64,000 nucleotides of DNA from Paenilisteria rustica (GTDB lineage: Bacteria > Bacillota > Bacilli > Lactobacillales > Listeriaceae): assembly GCF_013820765.1 (NCBI RefSeq), contig NZ_JABJVM010000001.1, positions 248,001 to 312,000 of the forward strand. Direction: 5' to 3'. Both the position numbers and the translations under genes were made by a program. Positions 58,165-64,000 of the stretch are shown here, one piece after another (positions within the stretch are counted from its first letter, which is position 1; the number at the start of each line of letters is the position of its first letter). The notes below the pieces were generated by a model. That model worked only from the letters and a program-made list of their open reading frames with translations. It was not told the DNA's origin and did no database searches.

Positions 58165-58671
58165 ATGTTGCGAAAAAGTAATCGAAAAAGTTACTGGAAG
58201 TGGATTTGGATTAGTGTTACCGTTCTTGTCGTTGTGATAGCAGGGTTCTTCACCTTTTTCTACAGCGCCCAGAAGCCGGTTCGCGCAGATGAAGAGACGG
58301 CACTCGCACGCATTGGCGGTAAAGTAGATTTGAAAGAGCAAAAGGATTTTTATTTGTACAATGGTTCAAATGGTGTGTATTACGTGCTTACAGGTACGAA
58401 TAGTAAAAAGAAAGAAATTATTGTCTGGGTTCCTAAAAGCAAGAAAGGGACAGTAGTCGTCAAGTATGCAAAAGATGGTATTTCTAAAGATGAGGCAATT
58501 GCTAAAGTGAAACAGGAAAAGAATCCCGTTAAGATTCTGAATGTGACACTTGGTATGGATAAAGGCGTACCAATTTGGGAAGTTTCCTATTTGGATAAGG
58601 ATAATAACTTAAATTATTATGATTTGGATTTTGAAACAGGCGAATGGTACCGAGCAATTGAGAATTTATAA
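58165..58671 (+). CDS. TseB/YpmB-like single-pass membrane protein
   Basis: 168 residues: basic N-terminus, one membrane helix (about 13-35) and an extracellular PepSY-like domain pair. Bacillus YpmB (TseB) affects the elongation machinery through PBP2A; here the link is by homology and position before aspB-asnS. The start is uncertain: ATG 58165 or 58153, neither with a good ribosome binding site. Confidence 0.8.
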   Translation: MLRKSNRKSYWKWIWISVTVLVVVIAGFFTFFYSAQKPVRADEETALARIGGKVDLKEQKDFYLYNGSNGVYYVLTGTNSKKKEIIVWVPKSKKGTVVVKYAKDGISKDEAIAKVKQEKNPVKILNVTLGMDKGVPIWEVSYLDKDNNLNYYDLDFETGEWYRAIENL

Positions 58672-58700
58672 GACTTTTTAAAATTTAGGAGGGAACGTGC

Positions 58701-59885
58701 ATGGACCTACCGCTATCGAAACGTGTCCAAGAAATTGCTGCATCGCCAACACTTGCGATTACGGCAAAAGCAAGAGAAATGAAGCAGGCTGGAATTGATG
58801 TTATTGGGCTTGGAGCTGGGGAACCAGATTTCAATACGCCACAAAACATCATTGATGCTGCTGTCGATTCAATGAACAAAGGATATACCAAGTATACAGC
58901 AACAACGGGAATACCAGAATTAAAGCAAGCCATTATTGGGAAGTTGCAACAAGATCAGAATTTAGCCTACAAGCCAAATCAGATTTTTGTGGGAACTGGA
59001 GCAAAACATGTGCTATACTGTGCTTTTCAAGCGATTCTGAACCCTGGTGATGAAGTCATTGTACCTGTACCTTACTGGGTGACTTATCCGGAGCAAATTA
59101 AACTTGCTGGCGGTGTGCCAATTTTTGTAGAGACCGGTTTTGATGCGGATTTTAAAATCACAGCCGCTGATTTTGAAAAGGCTGTGACGCCAAAAACGCG
59201 AGCTATCGTGCTTAATTCGCCAAACAATCCGACGGGGATGACTTATTCTAAAGCGGAACTGGTTGCGATTGGACACGTGGCGGAGAAGCATGGTATTTAT
59301 ATCGTTTCGGATGAAATTTATGAGAAGCTGTATTATGGGGACAAAAAAGACCTCGTTTCGATTGCTTCTTTAAGCGATGCGTTATATCAATGGACAATCG
59401 TGATTAACGGCGTTTCAAAAGCGTATGCGATGACTGGTTGGCGCATTGGCTATGCGGCTGCGGCTGAACCGATTATTGCGAGTATGGGAAGGCTTGCCGA
59501 TCATATGACGAGTAATCCGACAGCAAACGCTCAGTATGGCGCTGTTGAAGCTTATAATGGGGATCAAGCGGTTCCTGAGAGCATGTATAAAGCTTTTGAA
59601 GAGCGGATGGAGCGGTTTTATCCAGTTTTAGAATCTATTCCTGGATTTAGACCGAAGAAACCAAGTGGCGCTTTCTACTTCTTCATTGATGTAGCAGAGG
59701 CCGCGCGTATGAAAAGCTTTGCAGATGTGGATGCTTTTGCAAAGAGTTTGTTAGATGATGCTTTTGTCGCGGTTGTTCCAGGCTCAGGTTTTGGTATGCC
59801 AGATTATATACGGATATCGTACGCGACAGACCCAGCCTTGTTCGAACAAGCGCTTGACCGAATGAAAGATTTTATGAAAAATTAG
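58701..59885 (+). CDS. aspB: Aspartate aminotransferase-type PLP enzyme
   Basis: 394-residue class I aminotransferase. Schiff-base Lys240 in [27 protein letters not shown] and the C-terminal RISYA with substrate-binding arginine. Transfers amino groups between aspartate and 2-oxoglutarate. TAGGAGG precedes the ATG. Co-directional with asnS 11 bases later, the conserved Bacilli pairing. Confidence 0.94.
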   Translation: MDLPLSKRVQEIAASPTLAITAKAREMKQAGIDVIGLGAGEPDFNTPQNIIDAAVDSMNKGYTKYTATTGIPELKQAIIGKLQQDQNLAYKPNQIFVGTGAKHVLYCAFQAILNPGDEVIVPVPYWVTYPEQIKLAGGVPIFVETGFDADFKITAADFEKAVTPKTRAIVLNSPNNPTGMTYSKAELVAIGHVAEKHGIYIVSDEIYEKLYYGDKKDLVSIASLSDALYQWTIVINGVSKAYAMTGWRIGYAAAAEPIIASMGRLADHMTSNPTANAQYGAVEAYNGDQAVPESMYKAFEERMERFYPVLESIPGFRPKKPSGAFYFFIDVAEAARMKSFADVDAFAKSLLDDAFVAVVPGSGFGMPDYIRISYATDPALFEQALDRMKDFMKN

Positions 59886-59896
59886 GGAGTGTAAAC

Positions 59897-61189
59897 ATGC
59901 AAATTACGATTAATCAAGCAGCAAAACATGTGGATAAAGAAGTGAAGATTGGTGGATGGCTCAGCAATAAACGCTCGAGTGGTAAGATCGCCTTCTTGCA
60001 ATTACGAGATGGGACAGGCTTTGTGCAAGGTGTTGTTGTGAAAGAGGAAGTAGGCGAAGAGCTTTTCCAAACGGCAAAAGGTATGTCTCAAGAAACCAGT
60101 CTTTATGTCACTGGGACGATTCACGAAGATACGCGGTCCCCGTTTGGCTATGAAATGGCTGTAACTGGAATTGAAGTTGTCAGTGAATCCGTTGATTACC
60201 CAATTACGCCGAAGGAACATGGAACGGAATTTCTGATGGATCATCGTCATTTATGGTTGCGTTCTAATCGTCAACACGCGATTATGAAGATTCGTAACGA
60301 AATTATTCGCGCGACATATGAATTCTTTAACGAAGAAGGCTTCTTAAAAATTGATCCACCGATTTTGACTGGTAGCGCGCCAGAGGGGACAACGGAGCTT
60401 TTCCACACGAAATATTTTGAAGAAGATGCCTTTTTGTCACAAAGTGGTCAGCTATATATGGAAGCTGCAGCGATGGCGTTTGGCAAGGTATTCTCATTCG
60501 GACCAACTTTCCGTGCAGAAAAATCAAAAACACGCCGTCATTTAATTGAATTCTGGATGATTGAGCCCGAAATGGCATTTTATAAGTTAGAAGACAGCTT
60601 AAAAGTACAGGAAAATTACGTGGCATTCCTTGTCGCTGCTGTACTCAAGAATTGTCGTCTAGAGTTGGATCGCTTAGGCCGTGACATCTCTCATTTAGAG
60701 AAAATGGTTGCACCGTTCCCACGAATCACCTATACAGAGGCAATTACATTACTTAAGAAATTAGGTTTTGAGGATATCGAATGGGGCGACGATTTCGGAG
60801 CACCTCATGAAACAGCGATTGCGGATAATTTTGAGAAACCAGTTTTCATTACACATTATCCAAAAGCAATTAAACCGTTTTATATGCCAGAAGATCCGAA
60901 TAACAGTGAAGTCGTACTATGTGCCGATTTGATTGCACCAGAAGGATATGGTGAAATTATCGGTGGATCGGAACGTATTCATGAACTAGCGATTTTAGAA
61001 GCACGCATGAAAGAATTTGATTTAGATTTAGAAGCGTACAGCTGGTATTTAGACTTAGCTCGCTATGGTTCTGTACCGCATTCAGGTTTCGGACTTGGTC
61101 TAGAACGTACAGTTGCATGGATTTCAGGAACAGAACACGTTCGTGAAACGATTCCTTTCCCAAGACTGTTGAATCGATTGTATCCGTAA
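59897..61189 (+). CDS. asnS: Asparagine-tRNA ligase
   Basis: 430-residue class IIb aminoacyl-tRNA synthetase. N-terminal OB-fold (about 10-105), catalytic core with motif 2 [19 protein letters not shown] in parts and motif 3 [12 protein letters not shown]. Aspartyl enzymes are longer and the neighbours (aspB, dnaD) support AsnS. AGGGAGTG lies upstream; a terminator follows. Confidence 0.96.
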   Translation: MQITINQAAKHVDKEVKIGGWLSNKRSSGKIAFLQLRDGTGFVQGVVVKEEVGEELFQTAKGMSQETSLYVTGTIHEDTRSPFGYEMAVTGIEVVSESVDYPITPKEHGTEFLMDHRHLWLRSNRQHAIMKIRNEIIRATYEFFNEEGFLKIDPPILTGSAPEGTTELFHTKYFEEDAFLSQSGQLYMEAAAMAFGKVFSFGPTFRAEKSKTRRHLIEFWMIEPEMAFYKLEDSLKVQENYVAFLVAAVLKNCRLELDRLGRDISHLEKMVAPFPRITYTEAITLLKKLGFEDIEWGDDFGAPHETAIADNFEKPVFITHYPKAIKPFYMPEDPNNSEVVLCADLIAPEGYGEIIGGSERIHELAILEARMKEFDLDLEAYSWYLDLARYGSVPHSGFGLGLERTVAWISGTEHVRETIPFPRLLNRLYP

Positions 61190-61239
61190 TGAAGGACGAA
61201 TCAAATTAGCTTAGGTTAAATTTCACTACGGTTTTAAAG

Positions 61240-61289
61240 AACAGCCAGTCCCCACAAAATTCATTTTTTGCGGTGTACTGGCTGTTTTT
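61240..61289 (+). terminator. asnS terminator
   Basis: ACAGCCAGT pairs with ACTGGCTGT, with inner A/T pairing, and a TTTTTC tail. Confidence 0.9.
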
Positions 61290-61353
61290 CTATAGCCAAA
61301 AACATAAAAACTCTCCCAAAAAGGTTTTTTCATCACGTTTCCCTTGTTTTTCA

Positions 61354-61362
61354 TGGTATAAT
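61354..61362 (+). promoter_or_regulatory. dnaD promoter, extended -10 type
   Basis: TGG followed by a perfect TATAAT, 18 bases before dnaD. Confidence 0.55.
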
Positions 61363-61379
61363 TTCTAATGAGGTGTTTC

Positions 61380-62108
61380 ATGATGGATAATAAAATAATG
61401 CAAAAATGGTTAGAGGCGGGGAATGTGACATTGCCGCAAGTATTAGTGGAGAACTACGCCAAAATCGGAATGAATGAGCAAGAATTTGTCGTTGTTTTAC
61501 AGTTACAGTCCTTTCTTGAAAAAGGAGTCTACTTTCCATCGATGGAAGAAATCGCCGGGCGAACAACACTTAGCACGGAACAAGCTTTTCGAATCATTCA
61601 GGCACTTGTTAACAAAAAGCTGATTATGATTAAGCAAGTGAACGAAGGCGAGCGGGTTTACACGGAGAGTTACGCGCTTGATCCACTTTGGGAGAAGCTG
61701 ATGGTCTTTTTCGAGAACCTACATCAAGAGCAAAAAATGGTGTCGCGTGAGACGGAACAAATGAGTTTATATTCGCAGTTTGAGCAGGAGTTTGGGCGCC
61801 CGTTGTCTCCGATGGAAGCAGAAATGTTGTCTGCTTGGGTGGATCAAGATCATAATAGTCCGGAGCTCATTCGGGAGGCTTTGAAGGAAGCAGTACTCTC
61901 TCAAAAATTAAGTTTTCGCTATATGGACCGGATTTTACTCAATTGGAATCGCAAAAACATCAAAACGCCGGAGCAGGCACGCATGGCTTCCGCTGCTTTT
62001 CATGAACAGGTGGCAGGAAGTACTGCTGAGAAGGGCAATGTGACGAGGGTAAAGAAAAGTGAGAATTCGATTCCGCTCTATGATTGGCTAGATAAGAGAA
62101 AAGGGTGA
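61380..62108 (+). CDS. dnaD: DNA replication protein DnaD
   Basis: 242-residue primosome component that helps load the replicative helicase during initiation and restart. N-terminal winged helix (about 1-95) and C-terminal DnaB_2/DnaD domain (about 125-200; FEQEFGRPLSPMEAEMLSAW and RYMDRILLNWNRKNIKT). Two adjacent ATGs, 61380 and 61383, follow GAGGTG. It starts the dnaD-nth-ypoC operon. Confidence 0.93.
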   Translation: MMDNKIMQKWLEAGNVTLPQVLVENYAKIGMNEQEFVVVLQLQSFLEKGVYFPSMEEIAGRTTLSTEQAFRIIQALVNKKLIMIKQVNEGERVYTESYALDPLWEKLMVFFENLHQEQKMVSRETEQMSLYSQFEQEFGRPLSPMEAEMLSAWVDQDHNSPELIREALKEAVLSQKLSFRYMDRILLNWNRKNIKTPEQARMASAAFHEQVAGSTAEKGNVTRVKKSENSIPLYDWLDKRKG

Positions 62109-62112
62109 ACAC

Positions 62113-62772
62113 ATGTTAACGAATAAAGAAACCGTGATGTGCATCGAGACAATGGCGGAGATGTTCCCGAGCGCCCACTGTGAACTCGAGCATAAGAATA
62201 CGTTTGAACTGCTGGTAGCTGTTGTACTTTCTGCGCAGTGTACTGATATTTTGGTTAACCGCGTCACCGCATCACTTTTTGAGAAATACCACGGGCCAGA
62301 AGATTATATGAAGGTGCCTGTGGAGGAGCTGGAAAATGATATTCGGTCCATCGGGTTATACCGGAATAAAGCGAAGAATATCCAAGCCTTGTCTCAAAAA
62401 ATCCTAGATGAGTTTGATGGAGAGGTACCGGCAACGCACGCAGAGTTAGAGAGTCTACCTGGTGTTGGAAGAAAGACTGCCAATGTGGTGCTTTCTGTTG
62501 GTTTTGGAGTCCCGGCAATTGCTGTTGATACGCATGTCGAACGTGTTTCTAAGCGATTAGGTATTTGTCGATGGAAAGATTCTGTGACCGAAGTTGAAAA
62601 TACATTGATGCGAAAACTTCCAAAAGAGATGTGGTCAGACGCGCATCATGATATGATTTTCTTTGGGCGCTATCATTGCAAGGCTAGAACACCAGAATGT
62701 GCGAGATGTCCGCTCCTATACCTTTGCCGAGAAGGTAAAAAACAAGCGAAAGCGAGAGGTTTTGATGGCTGA
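62113..62772 (+). CDS. nth: Endonuclease III
   Basis: 219-residue base-excision repair glycosylase/AP lyase. HhH-GPD motif LPGVGRKTANVVLSVGFG with catalytic Lys, followed by AVDTHVERVSKRLG with catalytic Asp. [4Fe-4S] ligands C-X6-C-X2-C-X5-C near the C-terminus (CKARTPECARCPLLYLC). It overlaps ypoC by 8 bases. Confidence 0.96.
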   Translation: MLTNKETVMCIETMAEMFPSAHCELEHKNTFELLVAVVLSAQCTDILVNRVTASLFEKYHGPEDYMKVPVEELENDIRSIGLYRNKAKNIQALSQKILDEFDGEVPATHAELESLPGVGRKTANVVLSVGFGVPAIAVDTHVERVSKRLGICRWKDSVTEVENTLMRKLPKEMWSDAHHDMIFFGRYHCKARTPECARCPLLYLCREGKKQAKARGFDG

Positions 62773-63259
62773 TTTTCAATATGCGAAAGAATTGGAACAT
62801 CCTTTATTTAGAACACCACATGTTGCTGTGGAGGAAATAGACGAGGCATCGATTTTTGTGACTGGTTTACCATTTTGGCAAGAACAACTTTTTTATACAC
62901 GTGGGCGAGGAGAGATGCCGTGGCACACGGATCCAGAGCAAGCGTGCAGGCGCATGGCAAAGCAGTGGCGTAATATTGCGCAAGAGTTAGATGCCTCTTT
63001 TAAATTGCGTGAGGAGCCTGATATATCGATTATTCGTGACGGGCTAGGCATTTACCTTTCGATGCTTTTTTGGAGTAATAGAAGGCCTGTCCAGTTAAAT
63101 GAATTGGATAAGCATATCGAGACGTTAGAACTTATTCCAATGAATTTGCAAGAACGGTTAGCTTTTATTATGGGAAAATCAGAGACATATCCAGCTTTTA
63201 AGCAGTTGAATGAATTAGTGCAAGAGCAAAGAAAGTTAGTGCTAAAAGGGCTGACCTGA
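62765..63259 (+). CDS. YpoC-like protein
   Basis: 164-residue soluble protein of unknown function, conserved in Bacilli after nth and before ponA. No catalytic motif recognised; it contains a helical central region and WSNRRPVQLNELDKHIETLE. ATG 62765 is preceded by GAGAGGT within the nth end. The frame is open far upstream inside nth, but that part is not expected to be translated. Confidence 0.82.
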   Translation: MADFQYAKELEHPLFRTPHVAVEEIDEASIFVTGLPFWQEQLFYTRGRGEMPWHTDPEQACRRMAKQWRNIAQELDASFKLREEPDISIIRDGLGIYLSMLFWSNRRPVQLNELDKHIETLELIPMNLQERLAFIMGKSETYPAFKQLNELVQEQRKLVLKGLT

Positions 63260-63263
63260 CAAA

Positions 63264-63296
63264 GAAACGCATTTCAAATTGGGATGCGTTTTTTTT
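63264..63296 (+). terminator. ypoC terminator
   Basis: AACGCAT pairs with ATGCGTT around an 11-base loop, followed by a T run. Confidence 0.85.
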
Positions 63297-63305
63297 GTCG
63301 TACAT

Positions 63306-63336
63306 AAAAAAACCACTCTGCCTATTGCAGAGTGGT
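63306..63336 (-). terminator. Penicillin-binding protein gene terminator
   Basis: Minus strand CCACTCTGC/GCAGAGTGG stem with a 5-base loop, followed by seven T. Confidence 0.9.
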
Positions 63337-63347
63337 CGCATTCTATT

Positions 63348-64000
63348 CTAGTTGGCTGGTGGTGGTGTGGTGTTTTGTGTGCTGTTCGTACCAGTACCAT
63401 CCGTAGCTGGTGTTTCTTGCTGCGTTTGCTCAGGTGGAATAGTAACGGTTGTTGTCGCTGGTGAGCCACGTTTACCATCTTTTACTGGAACTACCATAAT
63501 GACAACACTCGATCCAGGTGAGCCACCACTCACATTAATGGATGTTGTACCGTAGTTTTGGGTTTGTCCGTTGACGCTGACATCATAGGTGACGCCAGGT
63601 CCATTGGATGCCCAACTTGCTGAAATCGTTTTGTTAGCGGCATTATAAGAGCCATTTAAGCCACCTGGTGCTTGTAATGCCGTTTGTTCAGCTTCTTCAG
63701 CCGCTTTCTTAGCTGCTTCTTCCTGTTCCTTTTGTTGTTGTTTTAGTTTATCAGACTCAGATTGTTCTTTATCTTTTTTCGCTTTTTCTTCGGCAGCCTT
63801 TTTAGCCGCTTCTTTTTCAGCTGCTTTTTCGTCATCTGTTTTTGTTTCGGTTTCGGTTTTCTTCTCAGCGGCTGATTTGGTTGGGATAGTACCGTCTAAG
63901 AATAATTCATACGAGATATTTCCACCACTTGCGCCAGATCCTGCACGTGTGATTGGGTTACTTCCAACGATAATTGGAATCTCATTCACGTTGCTAGGTT
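63348..64000 (-). CDS. ponA: Class A penicillin-binding protein (PBP1), C-terminal end only
   Basis: The frame is open to the window edge, giving the last about 216 residues. Visible: the end of a transpeptidase-following region (SNPITRAGSGASGGNISYEL), a Lys/Glu/Ala-rich charged linker, an FN3-like domain (SWASNGPGVTYDVSVNG), and a Gln/Thr/Pro-rich tail. The catalytic domains lie outside. Identity rests on this architecture and on the conserved nth-ypoC-ponA(opposite strand) order. Confidence 0.83.
   Translation of the reverse strand, partial: PSNVNEIPIIVGSNPITRAGSGASGGNISYELFLDGTIPTKSAAEKKTETETKTDDEKAAEKEAAKKAAEEKAKKDKEQSESDKLKQQQKEQEEAAKKAAEEAEQTALQAPGGLNGSYNAANKTISASWASNGPGVTYDVSVNGQTQNYGTTSINVSGGSPGSSVVIMVVPVKDGKRGSPATTTVTIPPEQTQQETPATDGTGTNSTQNTTPPPAN

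Noticed and set aside
58672-59896. T-box before aspB-asnS
   Set aside because: Only 29 and 11 bases separate the genes, too short for a T-box leader.

Overview
The window looks like a chromosomal segment of a low-to-mid GC Gram-positive of the family Listeriaceae (Listeria or a close relative; species not assigned). The evidence is gene order. From resE through ribU, ypbB, recQ, cmk, rpsA, der, gpsA, hup, folE, hepS, menG, hepT, ndk, the aro operon, ypiA, ypiB and ypjA, and again from the YitT gene through mazG, dapB, mgsA, cca, birA, panBCD, dinG, tseB-like, aspB, asnS, dnaD, nth, ypoC and ponA, the order is the classic Bacillus/Listeria backbone. Several Bacillus members of these clusters are missing, as expected for Listeria: spoIVA next to hup, mtrB after folE, cheR before aroC, trp genes inside the aro cluster, qcrABC after ypiB, and bshA/bshB1 between mgsA and cca.

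Layout. 1-2293: end of the ResE sensor kinase and an acyl-CoA thioesterase. 2294-3341: FMN riboswitch with its own terminator, controlling the riboflavin importer RibU. 3357-9298: ferredoxin (minus), YpbB, RecQ, CPBP protease, LysM protein, asparaginase and cytidylate kinase. 9575-18980: S1-like protein, Der, GpsA, a tyrosine phosphatase, HU, FolE, the menaquinone side-chain/ring enzymes HepS-MenG-HepT, and Ndk. 19272-25391: six-gene shikimate/tyrosine operon (aroC-aroB-aroH-hisC-tyrA-aroA). 25510-31243: Fic protein, TPR protein, YpiB, YpjA-like protein, zinc peptidase and an HI0933-type flavoprotein.

Accessory block (about 31.3-46.6 kb, between the ypjA-like and ypjC-like backbone genes). 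It holds a divergent AraC regulator, a cytoplasmic GH78 alpha-L-rhamnosidase with a complete mannose-family PTS (IIA, IIB, IIC, IID) and a CcpA-type cre site in the shared promoter region. A minus-strand malic enzyme-serine hydrolase-DUF1801 operon follows; its last gene is frameshifted. Then come a DadA-like oxidoreductase and a BceRS-BceAB-type peptide-antibiotic sensing and detoxification module with a BceR-like operator.

The 472-base gap at 46617-47088 has no gene but three structured elements: a three-tier 79-nt stem-loop before the bceR-like gene and two tandem 124-bp copies of a large hairpin repeat that reaches into the stop codon of the YitT gene. A different long inverted repeat at 12.2-12.35 kb shares a 26-nt block (24 identical) with the ndk-aroC intergenic region. 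These intergenic repeats, the rhamnoside PTS locus, and a perfect palindrome over the fic promoter are the least explained parts of the window. The rest is ordinary housekeeping DNA.
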